A stretch of DNA of 64,000 bases. Source: Cristatella mucedo. Its lineage: Eukaryota > Bryozoa > Phylactolaemata > Cristatellidae. The position numbers and the translations under genes were made by a program. Shown here one piece after another: positions 44,560 to 57,035 of the stretch (within the stretch, counting starts at the first letter, position 1; each line of letters begins with the position of its first letter). The stretch is from assembly GCA_009760855.2 (NCBI GenBank), contig WPIO01000020.1, positions 5,281,501 to 5,345,500 on the forward strand. Reading direction: 5' to 3'. A model generated the notes under the pieces. That model saw nothing but the letters and a program-made list of their open reading frames with translations, made no database searches and had not been told where the DNA came from.

Positions 44560-45080
44560 TGACTTGAATCCGAAGGTGCCGTGGTGGAGGTGAATGTATC
44601 GCCTGGCTAGTCCATGAGCCCGGACTTGGATGAGAGCTACCTTGACGAGCTCGTCGAGGCACACTTCATGGAACTGACAACCGAGTAGCTAAAAGAGCCA
44701 AAAAAGCAACACATAGAGGTTTTGCAGAACGAACAAACATATAGGATGGTGAAGGTTAACTCTGCTAGAGAGATAAAGGAAACTTTAGGTATGTGTGAGA
44801 ACAGTTCAGAATGGATTCAAAAGAAACACCCACATAATGTTTCAACTGAGCTTGAGACGGAGCTATATACTGAAGCTTGCCTAGCATTAAAAAAATATTC
44901 AGAAAAAGCAAACCTGATTGGACAGGTTTTCATGGAAAACCACTGAAGATAAGAAAAGAAGCAAAAAAAACAAGCCTGATAATTAGATTCATGCGTTATT
45001 TTCTACCTTTCGGCACCAACTCCATAAAAATCTTTATGCCGTTTGATCTCCAAGGTGATTTGGGTTTGTAATAATTAATC
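44560..45080 (+). pseudogene. Tigger/pogo-like DDE transposase, C-terminal remnant
   Basis: Read through two stops in one plus frame, the translation gives YLDELVEAHFMELTTE, a stop, LKEPKKQHIEVLQ, then AREIKETLGMCE, WIQKKHPHN, and ALKKYSEKA. Tigger-type (pogo branch of Tc1/mariner) transposases have a similar tail: a VEELVEEH..ELTTEEL segment, then a REIKEML..WE..S.FIEK.HP block. A following SLDRF-like end may be eroded in the 44980-45010 region (RFMRYFL). In-frame stops at 44608 and 44686 and the missing DDE catalytic part make it dead. The identification rests on motif memory, not a search. Confidence 0.65.
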
Positions 45081-45730
45081 AAGCCCTTTCATCCAGCACA
45101 TCTTATTCTGCTGTGTTCAACAAACACTCATTTTAACTATTGCATTTTGAAATTTCAAAACGTGAGAAACACCTGCCGTAATTTTTGGTTCTGAACAGAC
45201 TTACTAAAATTCTATTTAATTCAATTAGAAAATCAATTTGACATTCGAAATATTTGAGGTGTCAATTCTGTCACGAAACGAAACAAGCTTGTGAAATCAA
45301 CATACTACTATTCAGCCTTGACAATTAAAATCAGTCGACACCTGAGCCAATCGTCAACCCTTATTCCTTAATAGTCACTTAGGCCTGAGATAAGAATCGC
45401 AACGCTGTGCTTGTATTTCGCCAATTGCCTACCAATATAGGTGGTTTGGCTATGCCTACCGAAAGAAAATACCTGTGCTATTTGTTGGACTAATCATACT
45501 GATGAATAGGATTTGCAGCATATACAAACTAAAGCAACAATTTTAACCACAAATGCTAAAGCTTAGTTATAATGGCAGTTAGTTCAGTAACCAAATCTGT
45601 TCGTGGAAGGACGTGCAAAGTCTACATACAGCTCTCTTTTCCTAAAAGTTACCGTTATAAATGGCTGCATAGCTCTTACTGATCAATTTCCGGAGCTTAG
45701 CTTTTAAGCAGATAAGTAAGCTCAGAGATG
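45081..45730. other. Unique AT-rich sequence, nothing recognised
   Basis: Possibly includes the far end of the Tigger-like element. Its terminal inverted repeat was not identified. Confidence 0.35.
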
Positions 45731-45734
45731 GTTT

Positions 45735-45860
45735 GGTGCATCACTGAAAGAACTTGCCTGACCAAGGTCTTGCTGAGCTCGTGGGCTCGAGCTCCCTGGC
45801 ATTTATGGAGTGCCTGAATAGAGATTAAGTTCTCAGGGGATGCTATACAAAGGAATAATA
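45735..45860 (+). mobile_element. tRNA-like SINE fragment (family of 2885-2985)
   Basis: CTTGCCTGACCAAGGTCTTG, then GAGCTCGTGGGCTCGAGCTC (B-box-like GGCTCGAGCTCC). The CCAAGGTCT...GCTCGTG order matches the minus-strand element at 2885. The tail GATGCTATACAAAGGAATAA resembles the 3' part of the 8835 family. Confidence 0.4.
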
Positions 45861-46119
45861 ATTACAGTGCAACTAGGATGCAGGGACTTTTTCGGTTAAT
45901 TAAATAGCATTCAGCTTGTGGTAAAACGCGGCCGTCCACCGAAATCGCTCTCTGATTCAGTCTGGCTCTGAGTGGTAGCAAAGCAGTGACTGCACTGTGG
46001 AAGAGCCTCCAAGACTCCAGCTTATTCGGCTGGTGCTCCTAAGCAGTTCAATCGCCTCGAGGGAAAGGGCAGTCCAAGGTAAGGCAGAAGATTGATGACA
46101 TATTTAGATAATGCGATGT

Positions 46120-47030
46120 GAGGAAGCTCCTCTTCTGTTCGGGCTGCCCCTCAGGCGAGCCTCCCAGTGGCTCCATGCCGGTTGATCAGGCTGAATAGCA
46201 AGCCTGGCTATCTAGCGGTTTACCTGAAATCCATAAATGAGATTTTGCAGAGTGCAAGTAAGAGCAGCATACTCTCGGGTCAGGTAGCATCCTGGACAAG
46301 TGTGATAACTATGTCCAAACCTGGGACCTGCAATAACAAATGACCACTGGGCGAGACAACTGAAACTTGTATCCAACACCATACCCCTCACTCGAAGGTA
46401 GTATAGTTGGAGCTTCACATTTTCTCAAAGGTAATGGCACAATCACGAACGTTGAAGCCCTCAGAAAGTATGCCACGTTGTACAGTATCCAGAACCAGTG
46501 AAGACAACCGATCCTTTGTTCTAGCTCATGCCCACACACATAATGAAAAACCAGTAAAAGCAGCTGAGTCACTGGCCAGATGGTGGAATCCAGAAGTATG
46601 TTGGTAACGTCCGAAAAGAGATAACGACAGGAAACGCACAGCAGTTGAGACGAGTCATCAATCGATTCAATAAATGGCAACTGAAGCCATCGCGGTTATG
46701 TATGAGCTGCTCAATAACTGGCAGCATAGTTGGCTGCATGGCTGCACCAGTTGCATAAAAAGTCCTGGTCTTGGAAAATGGCTACTATTTAAAAAAGAAA
46801 ATTCTTTAAAATGGAGGATGATCAACGACTCGACGAGACTCCTGTAAGGGCTGCACACTTGCCAGAGAGGTTTCTGCACGGGCAATTGCATCAAGTACTA
46901 TGCAAACGATCAAATGCCATGCTATAATGCCTGCCACTGGAGGCAACTGATATTTAATTTTAGCACATCGCCAATAACACAATAACGATAATTTAAGAAC
47001 TGTTCACTTGACAGCCATTTCGTGGTGTCG
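46120..47030. repeat. Second copy of the 150-bp satellite with its leader
   Basis: Matches 33290-34180 in order: GGGCTGCCCCTCAGGC, TCTAGCGGTTTACC, CCTGGACAAGTGTGAT, the CTGCCACTGGAGGCAACTGA element (46930), and GGGCTGCACACTTG (46848) followed by GAACTGTTCACTTG (46997, spacing 149). Together with 47031-48125 it makes a roughly 2-kb duplicate of 33290-35285. Confidence 0.7.
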
Positions 47031-47139
47031 TCAAATGTCCACCTGTTAAGGTATTTACTCGGCCACTGCTTTCTGGAACACAAAGATGAATAATCACTAG
47101 CAAGTCGCATGGTCGGACAAGGTCTACCGGAAGTAATAA

Positions 47140-47513
47140 GCCGGAGATATTTCTTCCCAACACTCAAGCACTTACAAGTCGAACTCGGCCTTTTATAAGT
47201 TGATTGAAAACAGATTTAGTTAACCGAGGTAAGACCCACCGACGAAAGCATTCAGACGAGGCCGATGGCCGCACTGGAGCATCAAGTAGCCTTGCAAATG
47301 AAGTAGCTGGTACTGTGGCTACTTCCAATGATAGGTCTAGCTCTATGGATGGCTCTGTCACTGTCGCAAGTGATCAGGCAAGATGCTGCTGTGGCCCTGC
47401 TGCCACGGTCGATGCCCATTCCATTGCAGCCAGTAGCTACGCCACCCCTAGACTTATTACCCAGCCAGTTCAATTTTGCAAGCCAAGCTTCCGAACGAAT
47501 ACTAAGTAAGTAA
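47140..47513 (+). pseudogene. Broken homolog of the 34163-34648 ORF
   Basis: One frame from about 47160 gives TRPFIS, a stop, LKTDLV, GKTHRRKHSDEA, SSLANEVAGTVATSNDRSSS and DGSVTVASDQA. A second frame, from about 47394, gives SMPIPLQPVATPPL, then QFNFASQASER. Both match successive parts of the ORF at 34163. An in-frame TGA and a frameshift near 47385-47400 break it. The final residues fall inside the first unit of the 885-bp array. Confidence 0.55.
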
Positions 47514-48676
47514 TGAGCACCAACCCTCATCGTGGGGCTTCTAACTCTGACGCTGGTTATAGTGATGATGTACGTGATATTGTTATGATAATCTGTAAGG
47601 GCACCCTCAAAACGCCTTAACTCTAAAAAGACAATTGGCATTTGCAGGGAAGGAATGAAGTCGACTGGTTAGTAGACGACCAGGAAGCAATAGAGGTTCA
47701 TGCATAACTATTTTCCTACATTTCGAAGTCACGGTACCGATTGGACCGTGATTAGTGACACTTGAAGTATTTAGAAGAGTGATTATGCAGAATGAACTCT
47801 CAAATACATGTCGGCCAACTTGTCATAAATTTTTAAGAATTTGACAATGATAATTCATGTCATCTACAGGAAAACTGTGCACGTTCACACGGTTGGGCAA
47901 GCACACTCCTGCCAGCATGCTCCCTGCCGTCTGGTAAAGCTGGTGCTACGTGTGATCACAGGCACTTTGTCACTTGCAGCTGAGCTAGGTGCTGCCACCA
48001 GACCTGCCTAGCAACGGCCGTAAACTCGGCCAAGACGCCACAATATGCAACCGAGCTACTTCATTGTGGTTTCTAGATGCCAAAATCGGTAATTAAGATT
48101 TAGCAAGCCTACTCAGCTTAATTGACCTTAACAAGCAGAACTTGCACCAGCAGTACTGCCAGCATAGCTACGACCAGCGATTAACCTTGGCCGGTTGTTA
48201 AAAAATTGTGGGTAGTTAAAGAGCCTATACCCTTATCGAAGAGCTTTTAAGTCTGATAATGATTACAATTACGACAGTAGTATTACCTACTTCTTGAAGG
48301 AGCAGCTAAGCACGGATGTTATTAAGCGACACTTGAGATACCTGAACGAGTGATTCCACAAGACATACTCTTCAAAAAATGTCTGCGAAATTGATCGCAA
48401 TGGATATACTGTGCAAATAAGGTTTAGTTACATAAAGTGTAAGGTATATTCTTAAATCAAAGTGATCGCAACAAAATTGTCAGTGTGATTGTGACTGAGC
48501 TACTTCAAGTCAGCAAGAGGAATACTTAGTATGTCCACCGGCTTGGTAGCATATTCACACAGCACACTCACAACTCCCTGCGAAAGCCAGTGCTGAATGT
48601 GAGCACCAGAGCTTTAACAATCTCAGTTGAGCTAGGTGCTGCTATTACACCTGCCTAGCAATGGCCTACCACTCGG

Positions 48677-48757
48677 CCGAGATGCCAAAGTCTGCAACCG
48701 AGATGCTAAGATCTACAATATAGGCACCGAAATCGGGAATAGAGAAGCTGCAGCCTT
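48677..48757 (+). repeat. 21-bp tandem subrepeat within the satellite unit (example)
   Basis: CCGAGATGCCAAAGTCTGCA(A), CCGAGATGCTAAGATCTACA(A), a third unit with CACCGAAATCGGGAAT, and a partial fourth (AGAGAAGCTGCAGCC). The period is 21. Equivalent subrepeats lie upstream of the landmark in the other units, for example near 49560, 52090, 52970 and 55470, and in the single module at 35175-35265. Confidence 0.75.
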
Positions 48758-49910
48758 CTCAGCATAATCGACCCTTGGCAAGTAGAACTTGCAACAGCAG
48801 CTGTGCAAGCTCCACCACGTCCAGCGATTGAGCTTTGCAGCATGCTGAACACACATGTATACATTTTAAGCTGGCTTCGGGTAAACCTCTCTGGTGCCAC
48901 TATGGTTATTGCATATCTAGTTCAACTCGAATCCCGAAAAATACTGGGCAGCTAGTGTCCGTCTTTGATTATCTAATTACTTACCATCGTGATAAGGACT
49001 ATAATAATCGTAACTTAAGTAATACTGGTATTCAAAAAGTGCAATTCCGCCCTCAGGCACGTTTCATCTGTCAAGGCAATTGGCAATTGCTGCACGAGAG
49101 TTCAGATCGACTAATAGTAGTCAATCAATAAGACGATAGGGGTCCATACATGACTATTTTCCTACTGGTTGAAGGGGCTACCAAGCATGGATCTCGGTTG
49201 GTGCCACATTTAGCATATGGACGACTGAATCCGCTGGACAAACTCTACAATAAATAATGGAAAGGTTTACAGCATGGGCTTGCCTTGTAACAAAGGTGCA
49301 GTGACTTAAAGTGTCTGATTACATTGATACAAAAGTCCTCACAATAACGTTGTCAGTTAGAATCTGACTAAGCTACTTCAAGTCACTAGCCGGAACATTT
49401 AGCAAGTCCACACGGTTAGACCAGCATAATCACGCAAGCTGGCTCACACCAGCCTGCGAAGGCAGGTGCTGAGTGTGTGCACCACGGCTTTAACACTCTC
49501 CTCTGGGCTAGGTGCAGCAAATAGACTTACCCAGCAATGGCTGACCACGCGGCTGGGAAGCCAAAGTCAGCAACCGAGATGCTAGGATCTTCAATCTAGA
49601 AGCCGGAATCAGTAATCGAGAAGCTGCAAGCCTACTCAGCTTACTTAACCTTTGGCAAGCAGAAGTTGGTGCAGCAACGTTGCCAGCATCGCCATGTCCA
49701 GCGATTGATCTTGATAGGTTGTACAAAATATATACGTAGATTTTAGGTAGACTTTAGTTAAGCATCTATGATACCAATATAAGGACTGCCATGCCAGTTC
49801 AACTTTACAAGTCAAGCTTCTGATAAATATTGGAAAATTAATGAGCCAATTCCCTTTTTGGAGAGCTTATGATTCTGACAAGGAGTGAGATTACGAAAAC
49901 CAAAATAACA

Positions 49911-50075
49911 GTTGATGGCACACTAGGTAAGGTGGTTGCTTTCACGACCGTGGTCCCGAGGTCGTGGGTTCGATTCCTGCAGTGGGCGATGCTTTATCGC
50001 CACTGCAAGCGGTGGTGATAGCCATAAAGGTTCTTCTGTCGCTATACAACAAGAGACTGTTTAATCAGCTAGGTT
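49911..50075 (+). mobile_element. tRNA-derived SINE inserted in the satellite array
   Basis: TGGCACACTAGGTAAGGTGG, B-box GGTTCGATTCC, GGGCGATGCTTTATCGCCAC, CTGTCGCTATACAACAAGAG and TTTAATCAGCTAGG. It interrupts a unit between AAAATAACAG and TTAAGCTACTGGAAGAGCAC and explains the long 972-bp spacing. Confidence 0.85.
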
Positions 50076-53000
50076 TTTAATTAAGCTACTGGAAGAGCAC
50101 CGTCACACCTTATCTCTTTCAAGGCAACAACAGTGGCAGCACAACAAATAAGATCGACGAGCTAGTAGTTAATTGGAAAAAGATAGGGGTTTATGCAAGA
50201 CTATTAACTATTGGTTGAATAGGCAGCCGAGCATTAACCTTGTTTAGTGACACATTAAGTATCTGGAATAAAAATTCCACGGGGTCTACGCTCAAATGAA
50301 TCTCGGCAAAATTGACAGCATGGTGCATGCCTTTAAACAATGATGTGGTTACTTAAAGTGTCTCATAATCTTGATGAACCAAAGTCATCATCATATCTTG
50401 CCAGTAACACCGTGTCCAAGCTACATCAAGTCAGCAAAAGGATGATTTAGCAAGCCCACAATGTTTGCAATGCATATTATTGCCAGCATGCTCACAGCAG
50501 CCAGCGAAAGGAAATGCTGACTGTGAGCTGCGAAGCTTTATCACTCTCACTGGAGCTAGGTTCCTGAACTAGACCTGCCTTGCAACAGTCGACCACTAAA
50601 AGACTACTCAGCTTAATTTACCACTGGCAAGCAGAACTTGCAACGGCAGCATTGCTACCATTGCCAAGTCCAGCGATTGATCTTGAGAGCTTGTAGAAAA
50701 CGGACACACAAATTTGTGATAGACTTTGGTCGAGCATCTCTGACACCATTGTAGGGAGTGCATATCCGGTTCTCCTTAACAAGCCAAGCATCCGAAAAAT
50801 ATTGAGTTGTTCATCTCCGTCTTTGCATATCAAAAAGCTTACAATCCACACAAAGATCATAAAAATCGTAACTTGATTAGCAGTGGTATTCAACAAGTGC
50901 AACCCTACCATCAAAAAGCCTTCTTCGTGTCGAGCATACTAATCTTGGTGCACAAGAACTCAGATCGACCGGGTAGTAGTTGATCGCAAAACAACAGGGG
51001 TTCTTACATGACTATTTACACACGTGATGAAGGGGCAGCCAAGCATAGACCCTTATTTCTGACACGTTGAATGCCTGAAAGAGCAATTCCACAGGAAATA
51101 CTCTCAAATGAATGTCTTCTAAAATTTACAGCATGGGGAATGCCTTGCAGGTAAGGTGTAGTTAGTTCAAGTGTCTAATAATATTGATAAACCAAAGGCA
51201 TCATCATAACCTTGTCAGCCAAAACGTCACTAAGCTACTTTAAGTCAGCGAGAGGAACATTTAGCATGTCCAAACGGTTAGGCATGCATATTCATGCCAG
51301 CAGGCTCACAGCAGCCTGCGAAAGCCGATGCTGAGTGTGAGCACCAGAGGTTTATCACTGTGAGCTTAGCTAGGTGCTGCAACTAGGCCTGCCTAGCAAC
51401 GGCCATAAACTCGGTCGAGACTCCAAAATGAACAACCCAGATGCTAAAATCTGCAATCTGGAGGCCAAAATCCGTGATCAAGATGCAGTGAGCCTACTCA
51501 GCTAAATCACCTTTGGCAAGCAAGGGCTTGCACCGGCAACACTACCAACATCGCATGTGCACAGATTGACTTTGGAAGCTTGTAGAAAACGCATACATAG
51601 ATTTTAGGCCGACTCTGGTTAAGCACCTATGCCTCCACTATGCAGGGTGCCCTGCCAGTTCAACTTAAGATGCCAAGCTTCCGAGAAAATATTGTGTAGT
51701 TTAAGAGCCGATTCACTTCTCGAAGAGCTTATAATTCTGACATCGATTACAAAAATGTAACATTAATACCAGCATTATTTAGGCAAATTTAAGAGCACCG
51801 TCACAAAGTCCTATTTCTGTCATGGCAAACGACTTTGGCAGCAAAATAAATAAGATCGACTGGTTAGTATATAATCGGAAAAAGGTAAAGTTTCACAAGT
51901 GACTGTTTTCCTACTTGTTGAAGGGGCAGCCAAGCATGGACCTCATTTAGTGACACATTAAGTACGTGGAAGAGTAATTCCACAGGAAATACTCTCAAGT
52001 AAATATTGGCAGAATGTGCGTTAGCACTACAGCTTTAATACTCTCACCGGAGCTAGGCCGGCCAAGCAACGGCCGACCAATCGGAAGAGATGTCGAAGTC
52101 GGCAACCACGATGCTAAGGTCTACAATCTTGATACCTAAATCTGTAATCAAGACACTGCAAGCCTGGTCATCTTAATCGACCCTTGGTAAGCAGAACTTG
52201 TAATGGCAGCATTGCTAGCATCCCTAGTTCCAGCGATTCACTTTGGCAGCACGTAGAAAACCCATACCTAGTTTGTAGGTACACTTTGGGCGAGCACCTC
52301 TGCCACCATTACAGGGAGTGCATGTCCAGTTCAACTTTAGAAGCCAAGCTTTAGATGAACGTTGTAATTCGTGTCCGCCTTATCATATCGAAGAGCATAC
52401 AATCCGAAAAAGGATTAGATTAATCGTACCTTTGGTAATAGTGATATTAAACAAGTGCAATATCACCTTAAGAAAGCATTCTGATGTCAAGGTAATTATT
52501 ATTTGTTGCACTAGAATTCAGATCGACTGGGTAGAAGTTCATCAAAAAGCGACAGGGGTTTATACATGACTGTTTTCATACTTGTTGAAATATTTGTCAA
52601 TCGTGAACCTTGGCTGGTGATACATTTATCACCCGGAATACTAATTCATTGGGACAAGTTCTGAATAAATATCTGTCGTGTTGACAGCATGGGCTTTCCT
52701 TGCAACTAAGGTGAAGTTACTGAAAGTGTCTGACTATACTGCTAAGCAAAAGTTATTATCATATTTTGTCAGTAAGAATACAACTAAGCTCATTCAAGTC
52801 AGCAAGAGGAGCGATCGCATGTCCACATGGTTGGGCATGCACATTCATGCTAGCATGCTCAGAGCTGCCCGTGAAAGCTGGTACAGAGTGTGAGCAACAG
52901 AACTTTGTCACTGTCATGTGAGCTAGGTGAAGCAGGTTGGCCTGCCCAGCAACAGATGACAACTCGGTCGAGATGCCCATACCTGCAACCGAGAATGTAA

Positions 53001-53847
53001 AATCTGCTATCAAGATGCCTAAATCTGCAATCAAGAAGCTGCAAGCCTACTCAGCTTAATCGACATGCTGCAAGAAGAACTTGCAGCAGCCGCATTGCCA
53101 GCATCACCACGTCCAGTGATTGACATTAGCAGCTTGTTGAAAACGCATACATGCATTTTTGGTGGGCTATGGTCAAGCATCTCTGCCACCACTATAAGGA
53201 GAGCATGTTCAGTTTCACTTTACAAGCCAAGCTTCCGATAAAAATTGGGCTGTTCAAGTCCATCGTTGCTTATCGAAGAGTTTACAATAGTGATAAGGAT
53301 TATAATATTCCTAAAATAAGTAATAGTCGTATAAAACAAGTGCTACAGCACCATCTGAAAGCCTTCTTCTTCCTAGACAATTGACATTTGGTGTACGAGA
53401 GTTCAGATCGACCGACAGTAGTATGTCAAAACACGATTGAGGTTCATGCATGACTATTTTCATGCTTGTTGAAGGAGCTGCCAAGCATGAATCTTGGTTG
53501 GTGCCACATTTAGTACCTGGAAGATTAATTCCACAGGACAAAATCTACAATAGATGGCGGTAAAATTGACTGAATGGGCTGGCCTTCCAACTAAGGTGCA
53601 GTTACTTAAAGTTTCTGATTACATTGATAAACCAAAGTCATTATCATTGCTATTTTTGTAAGAATATAACTAACCTCATTCAAGTAAAAGCAAGAAGAAT
53701 ATTGTGGTCATGCTTATATGACACCACTATGCAGAGTGCCCTGCCAATTGAACTTTAGAAGCCAAGCTTCTAAAAAAGTATTTGGCAGTTAAAGAACCTA
53801 TTTACATGTCTAATAGAATAAAATTATTGAAAATTTATAATAAATCC

Positions 53848-54010
53848 TACCTGACTAAACAGCCTCTTTTTGTATACCGACAGCAAAGCCTTTACAGCTA
53901 TCACCACAGCTTGCAGTGGCTATAAATGGTCGCCCACTACTGGAATCGAACCCACGACCCCGGACCGAAGTCGTGAATAAAACCGCCTTACCTAGTTGGC
54001 CATCAAGGCT
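53848..54010 (-). mobile_element. tRNA-derived SINE inserted in the satellite array, opposite strand
   Basis: The plus strand carries the reverse complement: TGACTAAACAGCCTCTTTTT, GCTATCACCACAGCTTGCAG, GGAATCGAACCCACGACCCC (B-box), and CCTTACCTAGTTGGCCATCA (A-box end). The hairpin half is altered (TATAAATGGTCGCCCAC). Confidence 0.85.
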
Positions 54011-56230
54011 CTTTTTGACAAGAATTACAATAGCTATAACCTAAATAACAGTATTATTAAGCAACTGTAAGAGCACTGTGAAGCCTTATCTTTGTCAAGG
54101 CAATAGATATTGGCAGCTAAAATCATAAGATGGACTGAGTAGTAGTTCATTAGTAAACCATAGGGGTTCGTAGATTACTATTTCCCCGGCTTGTTGAAGG
54201 GGCTGCCAAGCATGGACCTTTATTAGTGTCACATTTATTACCTGGAAGAAAAATTCTGTGGGACAAATTCTAAAATGAATATCGGCCACAGCATTGTATT
54301 GCCTTGACACTAAGGTGCAGTTAATAAAAGTGTCTGCTTATATTGATAAGCCAAACTCGTTATAATAACTTTTTCAGTAATAATGTAACTAAGCTACTTC
54401 GATCACCAAGACGAACATATAGCTATTCCGCACGGCACGGTTAGGCCCTACATATTCGAACAAGCAGACTCACGGCAGACTGCAAAAGCCGATGCTGAGT
54501 GTGAGTATAGGAGCTTTAAGACAGTCAGCTAAGCTAGGTGCTGCAACTTCATCTGCATAGCAACTGCCGAAAACTCGGTTGAGACGCCAAAATATATGCA
54601 ACCGAGAATTTAAATTTTGCAATTTTGATGCCGGAAGCTATTATCACGATGCTGCAAGCCTAACCAGCTTAAATTACTTTGGCAAGCAAAACTTGTGCCA
54701 GTAGCAGTGCCAGCATCGCCATGTCCAGTAGTCGACTTCGGCAGCATGTAGAAAAAGCACACATAGATTTTAGGTTAACTTTGGTCAAGCATCTATGTCA
54801 CTGCTATGATGAGTGCCCTGCCAGTTCAACTTTACAAGCCAAGCTTCCGAAAAATATTGACTAATTAAATAGCCTATTCCTCTAACGAAGTGCTTATAAT
54901 TTAATGAGGATTACAATAACGGTAACCTAAATAACAGTATAATTCAAGCAAATGCATGATCGCTGTCACAAAACCTTATCTCTGTCAACGCAATCGACAT
55001 TGGCAGCTAAACAAATAGGATCGACTGGCTAGTAGCCGATGGGAAAACGATAGGGCTTCATACATGATATTTTCCTACTTGTTGAAGGGGCAGCCAAGCA
55101 TGGGCCGTGTTTAATGACACGTTAAGTAAGAGGAAGAATAATTCCACCGAACAAACTCTCCAATAAAGGTAGGCCAAATTGACAGTATGGGGCATGCCAT
55201 GCAATCAATGTGCAGTCACTTCAAGTGTCTGAATATATTCATAAACCCAAGTCAATATAATAACTTTGTCACTAAGGATGTGACTAAGCTACTTCAAGTC
55301 ATTAATAGGAACGTTTATCCAGTCAACATGGGTAGGCATGCATATTCATGCCAGCAGGCTGACAGCAGCCTGCGAAATCTGGTACTGAGTATGAGCACCC
55401 GAGCTTTGAAGCTCTCAGCTGAGCTAGGTGCTCCAACTGGACCCGCCTGGCAGCGGCCGACGACTTGGCCGACATGCCAAAGTCTGCAACCGACATGCTA
55501 AGGTCTGCCATCTAGATGCCGAAATCGGTAATCCAGAAGCTGCAAACGTAATTAGCTTAATCGACCCTTAGCAAGCAGAACTTGCAACAGCAGCATTGCC
55601 ACTATCGCCATGTCGCACGATTGACCTTGGCAGCTGAATGAAACCCAATCCTATATTTTAATTAGACTTTGGTCCAGCACCTCTGCCCCACTATGGGAAG
55701 TGCCCTGCCAGTCGCCTATACAAGCCAAGCTTCCGTAAAAATATCAGGTAGTGAATGTGTCACTCCCTTTATCAGAGACCATATAATTCTGACAATGATA
55801 ATAATACCAATAACGTAAATAACAATATTATTTAAGCAAGTGCAATAGCACCCTCAGATAGCCCTATTTCAGTCAAGATAATTGACATTTGATGTACAGG
55901 AACTCAGATCGGCTGGCTAGTAGTTGATTAGAAAACGACAAGGTTTCAAGCCAAACTATTTTCCAATCTGTTGAAATTGTAGCCAAGCAGGGACCATAAT
56001 TAGTGACAATTTAAGTACCTGGAAGAGTAACTCCACACGACAAACTGTCCAATAAATGTCGGCCGAATTGACAGTATTGGGCTTGCCGTGCAACTTAGGT
56101 ACTGTTACATAAAGTGTTTGGTTACAGTGATAAACCAAAGTCATTATTAAAATTTTGTCAGTGATAACGTGACAGAGCTCAAGTCCACACGGTTGGGCAT
56201 GCATATCCACTCAAGCCGGCTCCCAGCAGC

Positions 56231-56316
56231 CTGCGGAAGCCGGTGTTGAGTGTGAGTATCACAGCTTTGACACCTGCGAAAGCCGGTGTTGAGTGTGAGT
56301 ATCACAGCTTTGACAC
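56231..56316 (+). repeat. Local 43-bp tandem duplication inside one satellite unit
   Basis: CTGCGGAAGCCGGTGTTGAG...CTTTGACAC at 56231 is repeated at 56274 with one base difference visible in the first seven. Other units have this segment once. Confidence 0.85.
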
Positions 56317-57035
56317 TCTCACTGAGCTTGGTGTGGCAACTAGACCTGCCTAGCAACGGCTGACCACTTGGCCTAGATACCGAAGTCTGCAACCAACATG
56401 CTAAGAATTACAGTGTAGATGCCAAAATCAGTAACCAAGATCCTGCAACCTTACTTACCTTAATCGACCCCTGGCAAACCAAATTTTCAGCAACTGCATT
56501 GCCAGAAGCACCAGATCGAGCGATTGTCCTTGGCAGCTTGTAGCAAACGCACGTGTAGATTTTAGGTAGGCTCTGGTCAAGCCCATTATGGAGAGGGTCC
56601 TTCCAGTTCAACTTTCCAAGACAGGCTTCCGAAAAAATGTTAGGCTGTTAATGTGCCTCCTACCTTATCGAAGAGCTAATAATTCTGAAAACGATTCGAT
56701 AAATAATAAAGTTATCTGTAGTGCTATCAAAACAAGCTGGATAGCACCTTCGGATAGCTTTGTCTCTGTCAAGGCTATTGACATTTGCTGCACAAGAAAT
56801 ATAATTGACAGGCTAGTAGTTGATCAGAAAACGCTATTGGTTCAGGCATGACAATTTTCTACTTTTTGAATGGGCAGCCTACTACGGTCCTTGAATAGTA
56901 ATACTATAAGTAACTAGAAGATTATTTTGGCAGGGCAAACTGTTCCGTAAATATCAGCCAAGTTGACAGCATGGGGCTTCCTTGCAACTACGGTACAGCC
57001 ACTTCAAGCTTCTGGTTCTACTAATAAACCAAAGT

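Larger units (their letters stand above)
47440..57035 (+). repeat. Head-to-tail array of an approximately 885-bp satellite module
   Basis: A shared landmark (AAGCAGAACTTG and variants) occurs at 48133, 48780, 49657, 50629, 51518, 52189, 53072, 54684, 55573 and 56475. Spacings of 877, 889, 883, 889 and 902 give a basic unit near 885. The 972 spacing contains a SINE, 647 and 671 are shortened units, and 1612 holds a partial extra unit plus a SINE. Each unit runs CAACTTTACAAGCCAAGCTT, CCTTATCTCTGTCAAGGCAA, CATGACTATTTTCCTACTTG, GTCCACACGGTTGGGCATGC, CTGAGTGTGAGCACCAGAGC, the 21-bp subrepeat, then the landmark. Short frames on both strands here are satellite by-products. Confidence 0.85.
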
